From assembly GCA_016795485.1 (NCBI GenBank), contig JAEUHM010000007.1, forward strand, positions 118,727 to 182,726: a stretch of DNA of 64,000 nt. Reading direction: 5' to 3'. This DNA is from Verrucomicrobiaceae bacterium. GTDB taxonomy: Bacteria; Verrucomicrobiota; Verrucomicrobiia; Verrucomicrobiales; Verrucomicrobiaceae. The notes beneath the pieces were generated by a model, which saw nothing but the letters and a program-made list of their open reading frames with translations, was not told the DNA's origin and did no database searches. Of the stretch, positions 9,169 to 18,374 are shown in pieces (positions within the stretch are counted from its first letter, which is position 1; each line of letters starts with the position of its first letter). The position numbers and the translations under genes are program-made.

Positions 9169-9759
9169 TCAACGCAAGTCCGTGTGTGCCGTGTCCAGCC
9201 ATTTGCCGGCATCTGGGGCGTTGAAGTCTTGTAGATGTGTCAGGAGGTCCGGGAGCTTGCTTGAAACGATGAGCATGTCTCGGTGAAGGGGCTTGAGAAA
9301 GCGGGTGACGACCATTTGATCCAGGAAGTCGAGCATGCGGTCCCAGAAGTGATGGACGTTGAGGAGGCCAACTGGTTTGTTGTGAAGGCCGAGTTGAAGC
9401 CAAGTGAGGGTTTCAAACAACTCCTCTAGCGTTCCAATGCCTCCCGGCAACGCGATGAATGCGTCGGACAGGTCGGCCATAGTCTGTTTGCGCTCGTGCA
9501 TGGTGGCTACTCGGATCATCTGGCTGGCTCCAGGGTGGGCGAGTTCTTTGTCAGCTAAGTGATGAGGGATGACACCGATGACTTCTCCGCCTGCCTCCAG
9601 CGCGCCATCTGCTAGGCGGCCCATGAGGCCGACGTTGCCACCGCCATAGATGACACGGATACCGCGCTGTGCGAGCGTGCGTCCTGTCTGTTTAGCGGCC
9701 TCTGCAAATGCGGAGTTGCTCCCTGGGCTGGAGCCGCAGTAGACACAGATGGACTTCAT
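9169..9759 (-). CDS. LOG family protein (TIGR00730; cytokinin riboside 5'-monophosphate phosphoribohydrolase-like)
   Basis: 196 aa. It carries the LOG signature PGGIGTLEELFE (about residues 105-116) and the upstream MHERKQTM, which together form the nucleotide-binding active site; YGGGNVGLMG lies near residue 38. Family members hydrolyse nucleoside 5'-monophosphates to base and ribose phosphate; older annotations as 'lysine decarboxylase' are wrong. It is the last gene of a three-gene operon, overlapping the preceding Gfo/Idh/MocA gene by four bases. The 160 bp between it and the sulfatase start (9006-9168) hold nothing recognisable. Confidence 0.9.
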   Translation of the reverse strand: MKSICVYCGSSPGSNSAFAEAAKQTGRTLAQRGIRVIYGGGNVGLMGRLADGALEAGGEVIGVIPHHLADKELAHPGASQMIRVATMHERKQTMADLSDAFIALPGGIGTLEELFETLTWLQLGLHNKPVGLLNVHHFWDRMLDFLDQMVVTRFLKPLHRDMLIVSSKLPDLLTHLQDFNAPDAGKWLDTAHTDLR

Positions 9760-10820
9760 AGAGAGACTACTCGACGCTCCGTGGCGCTCTGGAAGGCGGC
9801 ATCTACGATTTGCTGACCGATTCGGCTGATCTCAACCGTGAGCGGGCCTATGAGCGGCTCGCCGGTCTCGAGGCTGTGAATGACGTGCTCGATGGGGTTG
9901 CGGTTAGGAGCAGCGACTGTATCGACTGGGATTTGGTGTGCTTCTGGCCTGCTGCGGGTTTGTAAGGTGATGTAAGGATCGTAGTCGTAGCAAGAAATCG
10001 TGCCGTGGGTGCCTTTGATGACAAAGCCGCACTTGGGCTGAGGCTGGGTAGTCCAAGGATCGGTAAAGGTGCCCCAGCGTGTCTCTGACTTGCTGAGCCC
10101 ACAAGCATAGCGGATGACGGCAACTGCATGCTCGTCGACCTCTAGGCCGGGCGTGGTGCTCCAAGTGCAGTTGACCTCAAGAGGGACCTTGCCACCAAGG
10201 TGCCAAGTGCCAAGCGTGGTGCCGTAACCCATGTAGTCGAGCAATGAACCGCCCCCGAGCGCCTTTTTGTAAAACCAACTGGCGTCCTTCTCTTCAGCCG
10301 TCGGTTCTTTGTCGAGCTTGTCAGCCCCGTGGTAAAGGGGGCCACGATTGCCGCCGTGATGGTGATACTCGGTGACCTCACCGATGACGCCTTCAAGGAT
10401 GAGTCGATGCGCTGTCTGCTGACAGGCGATCCAAACGAGAGGCCAGTTAATGGCGAGCAGCTTGCCAGTTGGCTTCATGGCAGCCACCATCGAATCTGCC
10501 TCTGCGACAGAACCGGCAAAGGGCTTCTCCATGATGACATGAGTGCCGTAAGGCGCGACTTTCTCGACCCACTCCCCGTGTTTGGATGCTGCTGGGCAGA
10601 GAATGACGATGTCGGGCTTGGTTTTCTCAAGGCACTGACGGTAGTCGGTGAACACTTGATCTGGTGATAGCCCAAACTTGGCTGCAGCCTCCACCATGCG
10701 CTCAGGCTGCTCATCGCTGATGCCCACAAGCTCGGCAGAGGGGTGTTCCGCAGTCTGCCGCAGAAGATCACCCATGTGGAAGTGATCAAAGTTGATGCCA
10801 GCGATTCTCCAGCGTTTCAT
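9756..10820 (-). CDS. Gfo/Idh/MocA family oxidoreductase
   Basis: 354 aa. N-terminal Rossmann domain with WRIAGINFDHFHMGDLL; the EKP motif is present as MEKPFAGSVAEADSM (about residue 97). The C-terminal domain contains HHHGGNRGPLYHGADKLDKE and LLDYMGYGTTLGTWHLGG. Predicted NAD(P)-dependent sugar or inositol dehydrogenase; substrate unknown. It lies between an NHS-family nucleoside-type transporter (9 bp upstream) and a LOG hydrolase (4-bp overlap). The three could form an uptake and breakdown unit for a nucleoside or related glycoside; this is inference from gene order. Confidence 0.88.
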   Translation of the reverse strand: MKRWRIAGINFDHFHMGDLLRQTAEHPSAELVGISDEQPERMVEAAAKFGLSPDQVFTDYRQCLEKTKPDIVILCPAASKHGEWVEKVAPYGTHVIMEKPFAGSVAEADSMVAAMKPTGKLLAINWPLVWIACQQTAHRLILEGVIGEVTEYHHHGGNRGPLYHGADKLDKEPTAEEKDASWFYKKALGGGSLLDYMGYGTTLGTWHLGGKVPLEVNCTWSTTPGLEVDEHAVAVIRYACGLSKSETRWGTFTDPWTTQPQPKCGFVIKGTHGTISCYDYDPYITLQTRSRPEAHQIPVDTVAAPNRNPIEHVIHSLETGEPLIGPLTVEISRIGQQIVDAAFQSATERRVVSL

Positions 10821-10829
10821 TGGCAGGGA

Positions 10830-12074
10830 TTAGTGAGGTGCACTTGATCCACCAACGTCTTCTGGGCCGTGTGTAGGTGGCTTGAAGAAGATGGCAAGCA
10901 TGAGGATGCCGAGCAATGCTAGTCCTGAGGGAACAAGGAAGAGTCTGTGATAGTCGATGCCCTCTGCGGTCTTGTATTTCTCCATCAGGGCCGGGAAAAC
11001 TTTGCTGGCTACCACCATGCCAACGCCAAGGATGAGGAGGTTGAACAGTCCTTGAGCACTGGTGCGCACGTCTTTGGGGAACACGGCGTCCACAAAGATG
11101 TAAACCGTGACAAAGTAGAATGCGTAACAGATTCCGTGGAGCACTTGGATGGCGATGATGAGCCACTGATGATCCGGCGTGCCGAAAAAGGCAAAAATGC
11201 CGAAACGCACGGCATGACCGATGATGCCAATGATCAGAGTCGCCTTCCAACCCAAGCGCTTGAGCACAGTGCCAAGAACTAGCATGGTCACGATCTCCGC
11301 CACCTGGCCAATGCTGCTGACAACCATGCTCATGTTGGCTGAGATGCCGACTTTCTGGAGGAATCCATCAATCACGACGAAGTAGCCATTGTGGATGGTG
11401 GAGTCGATAAACGTGACGACAAAGAGAACCAACACGTAAGGGATGCCAAGCAGACGTAGGGCTTTCAGCCAAGCCGACTTGTCCATGCCCTCTGCATCAC
11501 GCCGGGGCGGAGTGTGTGGGAGTGTGAGGCTGAATGCAGCAAGCACGAACGAAATGATGCCTGCTACGATGAATACCCATTTGGTCTGCTCCACGTTCGC
11601 CTTTTCACCAAGGAGAAAGATGAATGGCCAACTGACAATGATCCAGCCGATGGTTCCACCCATGCGCACGAAGCCGAAGTCCTTGGCCGGGTCCTTGAGG
11701 TTGGCAAATGCCAGTGAGTTGGTCACGGAAATGGTAGGCACATAGAGAAGGCAGTAGACGAGGAAGCAGCCAAAGAATGGCCAGAACTCCTTCTGGTAGG
11801 CAGTGGCAACAAGGGCAATGCCTCCGACGACGTGACTGAATGCCAGGAATCTCTCTGCGGAGAAGTTTCTGTCCGCGAACTGATTGCTGAAAAAGATGCC
11901 GATGATCGAAGCTATGCCAAACGCGCTTCCGACGAGCCACTGCTGATCGGGTGTGAAGTTCAACATGGCCATGTAGCCAAATATTTTGATCTGCCATGCC
12001 CCCCAGATCGCGATCTCCAGGATCATCATGAGGAAGAGTTTGAACTTGATGGACGAGGCTTGGTCTTGGCTCAT
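10830..12074 (-). CDS. MFS transporter of the nucleoside:H+ symporter (NHS/NupG-like) family
   Basis: 414 aa with about 12 hydrophobic segments. The start (KFKLFLMMILEIAIWGAW) and FGYMAMLNFTPDQQWLVGSAFG match the opening of the NHS family, as do the FVRMGGTIGWI loop and the C-terminal half VLHGICYAFYFVTVYIFVD. Characterised members (NupG, XapB) take up nucleosides with protons. Substrate assignment is only family-level, since planctomycete and verrucomicrobial relatives are abundant and untested. First gene of an operon with the oxidoreductase and LOG genes. Confidence 0.85.
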   Translation of the reverse strand: MSQDQASSIKFKLFLMMILEIAIWGAWQIKIFGYMAMLNFTPDQQWLVGSAFGIASIIGIFFSNQFADRNFSAERFLAFSHVVGGIALVATAYQKEFWPFFGCFLVYCLLYVPTISVTNSLAFANLKDPAKDFGFVRMGGTIGWIIVSWPFIFLLGEKANVEQTKWVFIVAGIISFVLAAFSLTLPHTPPRRDAEGMDKSAWLKALRLLGIPYVLVLFVVTFIDSTIHNGYFVVIDGFLQKVGISANMSMVVSSIGQVAEIVTMLVLGTVLKRLGWKATLIIGIIGHAVRFGIFAFFGTPDHQWLIIAIQVLHGICYAFYFVTVYIFVDAVFPKDVRTSAQGLFNLLILGVGMVVASKVFPALMEKYKTAEGIDYHRLFLVPSGLALLGILMLAIFFKPPTHGPEDVGGSSAPH

Positions 12075-12287
12075 TGGCGAGGGTAGGGTGAAGGTGACGA
12101 GGCGCTGAGGTTAGGGAACGTGGTGTGAATAGGCAAGAAGTTCTGCCGACTTCTGACGGGAGCAGACTACGATGGTGGGACGCCGCACTTTCCGGCGTTC
12201 ATGGCGGCATATGCATGAAATAGAATGCACAACTATTTGTCTGCGGCCCCGGATGCTGCCACTTTGCCAGCCCTCCATTGCTGCCCT

Positions 12288-13295
12288 ATGTCTGAGTATC
12301 ACGATGCCAAAGCCCGATTGAAACAGAAGCCAGAAACGTGGCTGGTAACGGGCGGTGCTGGGTTCATCGGCTCCCACGTGGTGGAGGAACTTTTGGCTCT
12401 CGGCCAGAGCGTGAGGATCATAGACAACTTCTTCACTGGTTACTCCAAGAATGTGGACGCCGTGAAGCGCATCGTGGGAGATGAAGCGGTAAAGCAACTT
12501 TCCTTCATTGAGGCTGATGTGCGAGACGCTGCGGCGTGTAATCGTGCCATGGAGGGAGTGAATCGCGTAGTGCACCTAGCGGCCATGGCTTCTGTGCCGC
12601 TCTCTATGGAGAAGCCGGCTGAGTGCAACGAAATCAATGTCACAGGCACGCTGCACTTGATGAACGCTGCACGCGCGGCTGGAGTGAAACGTTTCGTCTA
12701 TGCGTCCAGCAGTGCAGTGTATGGCGACGACACCCTGCCAACGAAGGTGGAGTCCTCCCTCGGCAGACCTCTCTCTCCTTATGCGGCGAGCAAGCTAGTG
12801 AACGAAGTGTACGCCAGTTGTTGCTACATGGCCTACGGACTGGAGTCTGTAGGTTTCCGATTCTTCAATGTCTTTGGCCCACGACAAGACCCAAAGGGAG
12901 CGTATGCCGCTGTCATTCCGTGTTGGATCAGTCAGATGCAAAACGGTGAGCCAGTCTACATCAATGGTGATGGTGGCAATACCAGAGACTTCTGCTTTGT
13001 GAAGGATGTGGTTCAGGCGCTTCTCCTTGGAGCCACCACGAGCAATGCAGGAGCCATTGGCAAGGCATACAATGTTGGGTTAGGCAAGGCCACCGACTTG
13101 AATGAGCTTTTCAGCACCATCCGAGCCCTGGTGGAAGAGACCACCGGCAAAAACGTGCCAGATGTGATCTACCGCGACTTCCGTGCAGGAGACATCCGGC
13201 ACTCTTGCGCAGACACGACGCGTATCACTAGCGAGCTGGGGTTTGCGCCAGACTACTCTCTCATGGAAGGTCTGAGGCGCACCGTGGCGGCGTAA
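12288..13295 (+). CDS. NAD-dependent UDP-sugar epimerase, WbpP-like (UDP-GlcNAc 4-epimerase type)
   Basis: About 335 aa from ATG 12288 (MSEYHDAKARLKQKPETWLV); an upstream ATG at 12225 would add 21 residues not typical of the family. The SDR cofactor loop is TGGAGFIGSHVVEELL. The catalytic dyad is seen in SPYAASKLVNEVYA (YxxxK). RFFNVFGPRQDP and ILDVIYRDFRAGDIRHS-type C-terminal features fit extended SDR epimerases. The 15-residue N-terminal extension before the Rossmann strand (EYHDAKARLKQKPETW) resembles WbpP/TviC, which interconvert UDP-GlcNAc(A) and UDP-GalNAc(A); hence a role in surface polysaccharide precursors is likely. Confidence 0.85.
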   Translation: MSEYHDAKARLKQKPETWLVTGGAGFIGSHVVEELLALGQSVRIIDNFFTGYSKNVDAVKRIVGDEAVKQLSFIEADVRDAAACNRAMEGVNRVVHLAAMASVPLSMEKPAECNEINVTGTLHLMNAARAAGVKRFVYASSSAVYGDDTLPTKVESSLGRPLSPYAASKLVNEVYASCCYMAYGLESVGFRFFNVFGPRQDPKGAYAAVIPCWISQMQNGEPVYINGDGGNTRDFCFVKDVVQALLLGATTSNAGAIGKAYNVGLGKATDLNELFSTIRALVEETTGKNVPDVIYRDFRAGDIRHSCADTTRITSELGFAPDYSLMEGLRRTVAA

Positions 13296-13309
13296 CCCTC
13301 ATCGGCATC

Positions 13310-13966
13310 ATGTCCAACGTCACTAAACAACCCACTGCACCGTTCAATCCCTTCTACGGATGCGCGGTGATCCTTACCATCATCATGTTCGTCATCGGAG
13401 TCATCACCTGGGCATGGTACACCTTGAATACACAGGACAAGGCGATCTCCAAGTTCGCGGTGGATGCGCCCGTGAAGCTCGCGGTGCAAAAAGTAGATGC
13501 GTCTGCTGCTGAAGGTCTCAAGGGGAGGCTCAAAGACTTTGCAGATGGCAAGGCCAAGCGTCTAGAGTTGTCCGTAACTGAGCTCAATACGCTCGTGGAA
13601 ATGGCTCCAGACACCGGCTATGGCAAGTTCACTGAGATGATCGCTTTCAAAGGAGCCGATGAAGCAAAACAACTGCTCGTTGCCGACGTGTGCTTGCCTA
13701 TGAACAAGGTGAAGTTCTGGGAAGGCCAACGGTATGCCGTGGGCGTGGCTGAGTTCCGGGCAGAGATAATCAAAGATGCTGGACCAGATATGAAGTTGGC
13801 CAATCTCCGTGTGCCTGGCAAAGAAGTGGAGCCCATGTTTGTCGAGGCTCTTGGTGGCTGGCACTGGCTTACTCCTTATCAAAAGCTGCCGCAGTTTACG
13901 GATGTGTTTAAGGTCGTGAACAAAGTAGTCATCACGGCCAATGGAGTTGCCGTGGAAAGACCATGA
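13310..13966 (+). CDS. Hypothetical single-pass membrane protein
   Basis: 218 aa. One strong transmembrane segment at about residues 15-40 (YGCAVILTIIMFVIGVITWA) leaves a C-terminal domain of about 175 residues outside the cytoplasm. No family recognised. The gene lies between the epimerase (14 bp upstream) and the Nudix gene, whose ATG overlaps its stop by four bases (ATGA), so it is probably co-transcribed and translationally coupled with the Nudix gene. Confidence 0.75.
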   Translation: MSNVTKQPTAPFNPFYGCAVILTIIMFVIGVITWAWYTLNTQDKAISKFAVDAPVKLAVQKVDASAAEGLKGRLKDFADGKAKRLELSVTELNTLVEMAPDTGYGKFTEMIAFKGADEAKQLLVADVCLPMNKVKFWEGQRYAVGVAEFRAEIIKDAGPDMKLANLRVPGKEVEPMFVEALGGWHWLTPYQKLPQFTDVFKVVNKVVITANGVAVERP

Positions 13967-14517
13967 GCCACAACGAGCAAAGCAACCCGTGGTCGACACT
14001 GTCATCCCGGATGATTTACGAAAACAAGTGGATCAAGGTCCGCGAGGATCAGGTGATCAATCCCAGTGGAGGCCGCGGAATCTACGGCGTGGTGATGTTC
14101 CAGAATCGGGCGGTGGGTGTGGTGCCCATTGACGACGAAGATCACACTTGGTTGGTCGGGCAGTACCGCTACACCCACCAGCGCTACGAGTGGGAGATCC
14201 CAGAGGGCGGCTGCCCTGAGGGTGAAGCGCCTGAAGAGTGCGCGGCCCGTGAGTTGGGAGAAGAGACGGGTTTGGTCGCAAGCAGCTACGAACTGATTGG
14301 TGAACTACAGCTTTCGAACTCAACCACCGACGAAGTGGCCTTTCTGTATGTCGCACGTGGCCTTTCTCAGGCAGATTCAGCCCCGGAAGAAACCGAGAAG
14401 CTCTCGGTGAAGCGTCTGCCCGTAGACGAAGCGATTCAGATGGCGATCAATGGTGAGATTCGCGATGCGATGTCAGTCGTGGCTCTTCTCAAACTAGCCG
14501 CTGCTCGTCGCGCTTGA
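13963..14517 (+). CDS. NUDIX hydrolase (ADP-ribose pyrophosphatase-like)
   Basis: 184 aa. The Nudix box is complete: G(x5)E(x7)RELxEExGL is seen from GGCPEGEAPEECAAREL into GEETGL, around residues 77-99. The preceding WLVGQYRYTHQRYEWEIPEGG matches ADP-ribose/GDP-mannose pyrophosphatase relatives, where the Arg-Tyr and Trp-Glu-x-Pro stretch contacts the nucleotide. It probably cleaves ADP-ribose or another nucleoside diphosphate sugar, in the cytoplasm. Start overlaps the previous gene by four bases. Confidence 0.9.
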   Translation: MSHNEQSNPWSTLSSRMIYENKWIKVREDQVINPSGGRGIYGVVMFQNRAVGVVPIDDEDHTWLVGQYRYTHQRYEWEIPEGGCPEGEAPEECAARELGEETGLVASSYELIGELQLSNSTTDEVAFLYVARGLSQADSAPEETEKLSVKRLPVDEAIQMAINGEIRDAMSVVALLKLAAARRA

Positions 14518-14531
14518 GTCGAGACATTTCC

Positions 14532-16232
14532 TCAAAACACAAACGTGAGCGCGATGCCGGCGTATGCGTTGTCATCTGCTCCGCGTAGATCGACTCCGCC
14601 AAAGAACTCGATGCTCGTTGAGTTGGTTAGCAGAAACTCGATGCCGCCTTCCAATTGAAGGGTCCCGCGCTCCCTTCCAGTGAGGGTGGCGCTTGCAAAC
14701 GTCGTCGGTGAGATGTCGCCTAGCAGTCCAACGGCCCATGACAGCGTCTTTTCGGTATCGGCAAACGAGTCATTCGCATAAACATCCAGCGCACCGCCCA
14801 GAGAAATGCCGATGTGGTTCCAAAAGTGCTGAAAGTTAACATCCAGGAGCGCATCCGTGTAACCACCAAAGAAGTCATCGCCTCGGGTATCCGTCGGTAG
14901 GCCCCATTCTGCGGACACCAGCAGAAAGTCACTGCCGCTGTTCCATCCCACGCCGTAGCGACTCAGCAATCGGATGTTGCCGAGCCCAAACTGCTCCACC
15001 GAGCCCTTGTAGACTCCCGTTCGGTCACTTTTATCTGGGGAGAAGCGACCTAGCACCGTGGGGATGGTCAGCCCGGCTTCAAATGAGTCGCTGAATCCGT
15101 AGGTGATATCGACGGCGGCGAGATACTCGTCCAGACTGTCGGCCGTGAAGGTGCGATAGTCTCCAGTCGTTTCGTCCTCGAAGTCATAGTCGAAGCGATA
15201 GCGGCTCCACTCCAGGCGATTCACCACTCGCCAACTTCCTGCTGGTACCGTGGCCGAGTAGAAAAACGCAGCGCGCTGGCGATTGAACAGCCGACTTGTC
15301 TCAGTGGGCACTTTCAGCGTGCTTGCACTGGCGGTTTGGCCGTCTGGAAGCGTTAACCGATCAAGCTCCCTTGTGGCAAAGTGCGGCAGATAGCCGCGGC
15401 TAAGGGAGTGCTCCTCAGACTGCGAGCGCTTGGCTGGATCTGAAACGTAGTCCACCGTGAAGATGCGCTTCCCGGCCGCACGCGCTTGGTCAAGAAACGC
15501 CACAGACTCCGCATGGTCCTCAGCAGGCGTTGGTTCATCTTCCCGCTCCTGGCCAAAATGCAGATCCTCCTTGGCCACCGCATCAATCACATCAAGAAAA
15601 CCCGGTCGGCCAATCAAACGCTCCGCATTCTGCGCAATGACGACGAATCCAGGCTTGCGCGCCTTGGCATACTGCTGGATGCGCCGAACAAACTCCACCA
15701 TCTCGTCCGCAGCCTGCTGGCGGCCACGCTCCTCGTAGTATTCAAAAGCATCCAGAACATCAAGATACACACCATCAAATCCAGCAGCCAGAATACGGTC
15801 CAAAGACGAGCTAGCAGTGCCGAAGATGATCTTTTGCCACCCTGGCTCCCAGAACCGGACCTTGAAGTTGCCCGGCCAATCCGGATTTTCAGCGTCCAGC
15901 CAAGCGGGTTGGCCAGTTTTCCACTGTGGCTGCCAGTAACTGCGGTAATCCTCCGCCTCCCCCACACTCAAATACGCCATGAGCAACCTCGGCGGCTGAT
16001 ACTGACGTTGTTTCATCGCCATCACGTCCTCCGCCGTAAAGCGACCCGCCTCCTCACCATCACGAGTAGGGTCCATCACCATCATATCGTATGGGCTGGC
16101 CGCGATGAGAGACGGCTGAATGTCCGAGAGGTAATAACCCCAAGACCTTACCTCATCCAACGCCCCAGCCATCAGTTGCCCGAGCAGTACCAGAGCAAAG
16201 GTGAAAAAGAGAAGCAGTTTGCGGAAAACCAT
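14532..16232 (-). CDS. GH114-like (MJ1477/TM1410) domain fused to a C-terminal outer-membrane beta-barrel-like domain
   Basis: 566 aa. Signal peptide about residues 1-22 (LLLFFTFALVLLGQLMAGA). Residues about 25-300 resemble the MJ1477/TM1410 putative endo-alpha-1,4-polygalactosaminidase family: WGYYLSDIQPSLIAASPYDM, LLMAYLSVGEAEDYRSYW, GFDGVYLDVLDAFEYYEE, VVIAQNAERLI. Asp and Glu at strand ends fit a TIM-barrel glycosidase. Residues about 320-566 are alternating amphipathic strands with aromatic ends (RLEWSRYRFDYDFEDE, ALLDVNFQHFWNHIGISLGG) and the protein terminates in Phe (ALTFVF), a hallmark of outer-membrane barrels; the segment resembles DUF3187-type barrels. I infer a surface-displayed glycosidase. 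Function of the fusion is unproven. Ends 14 bp from the convergent Nudix gene. Confidence 0.75.
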   Translation of the reverse strand: MVFRKLLLFFTFALVLLGQLMAGALDEVRSWGYYLSDIQPSLIAASPYDMMVMDPTRDGEEAGRFTAEDVMAMKQRQYQPPRLLMAYLSVGEAEDYRSYWQPQWKTGQPAWLDAENPDWPGNFKVRFWEPGWQKIIFGTASSSLDRILAAGFDGVYLDVLDAFEYYEERGRQQAADEMVEFVRRIQQYAKARKPGFVVIAQNAERLIGRPGFLDVIDAVAKEDLHFGQEREDEPTPAEDHAESVAFLDQARAAGKRIFTVDYVSDPAKRSQSEEHSLSRGYLPHFATRELDRLTLPDGQTASASTLKVPTETSRLFNRQRAAFFYSATVPAGSWRVVNRLEWSRYRFDYDFEDETTGDYRTFTADSLDEYLAAVDITYGFSDSFEAGLTIPTVLGRFSPDKSDRTGVYKGSVEQFGLGNIRLLSRYGVGWNSGSDFLLVSAEWGLPTDTRGDDFFGGYTDALLDVNFQHFWNHIGISLGGALDVYANDSFADTEKTLSWAVGLLGDISPTTFASATLTGRERGTLQLEGGIEFLLTNSTSIEFFGGVDLRGADDNAYAGIALTFVF

Positions 16233-16349
16233 CGCGTCACCGCTCTTCTACACTCACGACACCGTGAAGCACAATGCCAGAATGAGTGGGTTTGACATCG
16301 ATGCACCTGGAGTGGCAGCCCTACCAGCGTGCAGCACTGCATGGGCGGA

Positions 16350-16613
16350 GGTAGGGTGAACTTGTCCCCAGTGAGCCGGTGAAAGCGTGGTGCAGGAACA
16401 GCCAATGAGAGGTGCAATGCGCGGTTCATTGGCCAGGCATTCGCGTTTCAATTGCGCGCGGCTTTGCTCAGGCGGTGGTGGTAGGGTGAACTGTCCCCAG
16501 AGAGCCGGTGATAGCGTGGTGCAGGAACCGCCAATGAGAGGTGCAATGCGCGGTTCATTGGCCAGGCATTCGCGTTTCATTCGCACGGCGCTTGGGGGAC
16601 CAAGCGCCCTACC
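16350..16613. repeat. Two-unit array of the GGTAGGG/CCCTACC interspersed repeat
   Basis: Two direct copies, 16350-16479 and 16480-16613, of a ~130-bp element. Each starts GGTAGGGTGAACT. The outer copy ends in a perfect hairpin (GGCGCTTGG, loop GGGA, CCAAGCGCC) running into CCCTACC, the inverted complement of the start. The unit interior includes GTGAGCCGGTGAAAGCGTGG, CAATGAGAGGTGCAATGCG and TTCATTGGCCAGGCATTCGC. A flanking CCCTACCAGCGTGCAGCACT at about 16318 looks like the end of a further, truncated copy. The rest of the 16233-16669 gap is spacer. Confidence 0.85.
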
Positions 16614-16669
16614 AGTCGGTGGCATTGCATGGGCTGAACTCTCCCCAGTGAGCCGTTGAACTGAGAATG

Positions 16670-18295
16670 TCAGCGGTTGTTTGTCTGAACCGCAGCGGGT
16701 CTGAAGCCGATGGTGTTCTCACGGTAGGTTGCCTCGTTCCAACTGCGGTGAGCAGACCGCAGGGTATGTGAGCTCCCTGTCCAGCCGCCGCCACGATACG
16801 AGCGGAAGAGACCTTCTGTGCCAACGGGATCAGTGCCGCCGGGAAGTTTGGTTTCACCGAACCTCAGATCCTGGCACCACTCCGCCACATTGCCGTGTAG
16901 GTCTAGTAGCGCCCAGTCATTGGGCTTGTAGCTGCCCACGGGAGCTGTCTTTTCCAGGAAGGGTCCCGTCTCAGTGGTACCGTAGGGATGGCTGCCGTGG
17001 AAGTTGGCCTGTGCTGACACCAGCGACTTACCAAACGCCATCGGCGTGTCCGTCCCGGCCCGGCAGGCATACTCCCATTGTGCTTCGGTGGGCAAACTCC
17101 ACTTCCAGCCATCGGGTAGGCCATTGTTGGTCGCTCCATTGAGGCGGGTGATGAAGTTCTGAGCATCATTCCAACTGACCTGTTCTACCGGCAGAGTTTC
17201 CCCTTTGAAGTGACTGGGATTGTTTCCCATCACCGCCATCCATTGGGCCTGAGTGCATTCGGTCTGGGCCAACCAAAAGCCCTGACTCAAGGTAACGGGG
17301 ACTTGGTTCTCATCGTCATTGTGGCTCATCTCTCCTGCAGGGCTACCCATGGTGAAAGTGCCAGGAGGACAGTAGCAAAGGATCATCTTTACCCCGCCTG
17401 GCAGAGTCACAGTCATGGGGTCACCGGCCTTTGGAAATGTGACCGTGGATGCGGTGGGGGTGCTCGGTTGCGCGGACGTAGCCATTGGTGCTGGCGCGAG
17501 CGGCGTGACGGACGTCTGAGTCTCGCTGAAGAAGAAGGGCTTCAAGAAACTGCCACTTTCCCACGTGCGCTGCTGTCCTTTCGTGAGGACATCAACTTCT
17601 TGCCTTACATTCTCGAACAGGTCCGTATGTTTGATCCCAGAAGGAAGCCATTTGGCCAGAGCTTGGGCGTAGGGTCCATGGTTCACCAATACACCTGCAC
17701 CCGTCACGAGAGGCTGATCTTGAGCGTTCTCTCCCGGACGTGCGGCAAAGGAGATGATGATGTCTCCGGTGAGCTTCATGTCTTCAAGCCCGCCGCCTTT
17801 TCGGCTTCTTGTGGCCCATTCGGAGTTGGGCTTCTCCCGGCAGCAGTCGAGGAATAGGAACGACTGTGCTGCTCCTGCCGCCATCATGGCCACGGCAAAG
17901 GTCTCAGCATCCATGGCTTCTTCACCAAGCCGGGAGCGAGCTTGGCCCTTAGCGTTGCTGCCGAGGAGATAGTTCCGTTTTTCATACTCCAGCCCATGTC
18001 CCGCAAAGTAGACCACGGCAGTGCCGCCTTTTTGGATACGGTTCTCAAAATCGGTGAGCTTCTCGTCCATCATGCTGCGGGTGGCATTGCTTGCACTGAT
18101 GACGGAGAAACCGATCTTTTGTAGGGCGGTGGAGATGAGTTCCGCATCACGCACGCAGTTGGGAAGATCGCCATAGTCCCCACCGTCCTCATCTGGATAA
18201 GTGGTGTTGCCAATAACGAGGGCGACCTTCTGCTCAGCGAGGAGAGGTGAGGACGCTGCAACGAGGATGAGTGAGAGGAAAAAGGCAGTCTTCAT
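16670..18295 (-). CDS. Secreted caspase-fold (C14-like) peptidase with C-terminal SUMF1/FGE-like domain
   Basis: 541 aa from ATG 18295 (MKTAFFLSLILVAASS), the start shared with its paralogues; an ATG-like codon four residues upstream is possible. Signal peptide about 1-20. Caspase/p20-like domain about 23-240: KVALVIGNTTYP, His100 in VVYFAGHGLEYE, and Cys151-Cys152 in FLFLDCCREKP. A Pro/Thr/Ser linker (about 255-285) leads to a SUMF1 domain (about 290-540): TMGSPAGEMSHNDDENQVPV, SLPTEAQWEYACRAGTD, LLDLHGNVAEWCQD, RGGGWTG, ending TIGFRPA. The domain is C-type-lectin-like; formylglycine-generating activity is not implied. Extracytoplasmic. Substrate unknown. First of five paralogues in a row, all on the minus strand. 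Confidence 0.9.
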   Translation of the reverse strand: MKTAFFLSLILVAASSPLLAEQKVALVIGNTTYPDEDGGDYGDLPNCVRDAELISTALQKIGFSVISASNATRSMMDEKLTDFENRIQKGGTAVVYFAGHGLEYEKRNYLLGSNAKGQARSRLGEEAMDAETFAVAMMAAGAAQSFLFLDCCREKPNSEWATRSRKGGGLEDMKLTGDIIISFAARPGENAQDQPLVTGAGVLVNHGPYAQALAKWLPSGIKHTDLFENVRQEVDVLTKGQQRTWESGSFLKPFFFSETQTSVTPLAPAPMATSAQPSTPTASTVTFPKAGDPMTVTLPGGVKMILCYCPPGTFTMGSPAGEMSHNDDENQVPVTLSQGFWLAQTECTQAQWMAVMGNNPSHFKGETLPVEQVSWNDAQNFITRLNGATNNGLPDGWKWSLPTEAQWEYACRAGTDTPMAFGKSLVSAQANFHGSHPYGTTETGPFLEKTAPVGSYKPNDWALLDLHGNVAEWCQDLRFGETKLPGGTDPVGTEGLFRSYRGGGWTGSSHTLRSAHRSWNEATYRENTIGFRPAAVQTNNR

Positions 18296-18332
18296 GGGCG
18301 TCACCAATTAGGGTTGGCTCATCGTAACGACT

Positions 18333-18358
18333 GATTGAGGAAAAATGAATCGTTTTTC
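18333..18358 (-). promoter_or_regulatory. 26-bp shared upstream element, copy 1
   Basis: On the plus strand it reads GATTGAGGAAAAATGAATCG then TTTTTC. It lies 37 bp upstream of the caspase start at 18295. The same 26-bp block occurs upstream of the caspase genes starting at 24322 and 25775, and in weaker form before the small genes starting at 21574 and 29422. A promoter or operator role is inferred from its constant placement. Confidence 0.6.
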
Positions 18359-18374
18359 GCGACAGAATGCCCGA

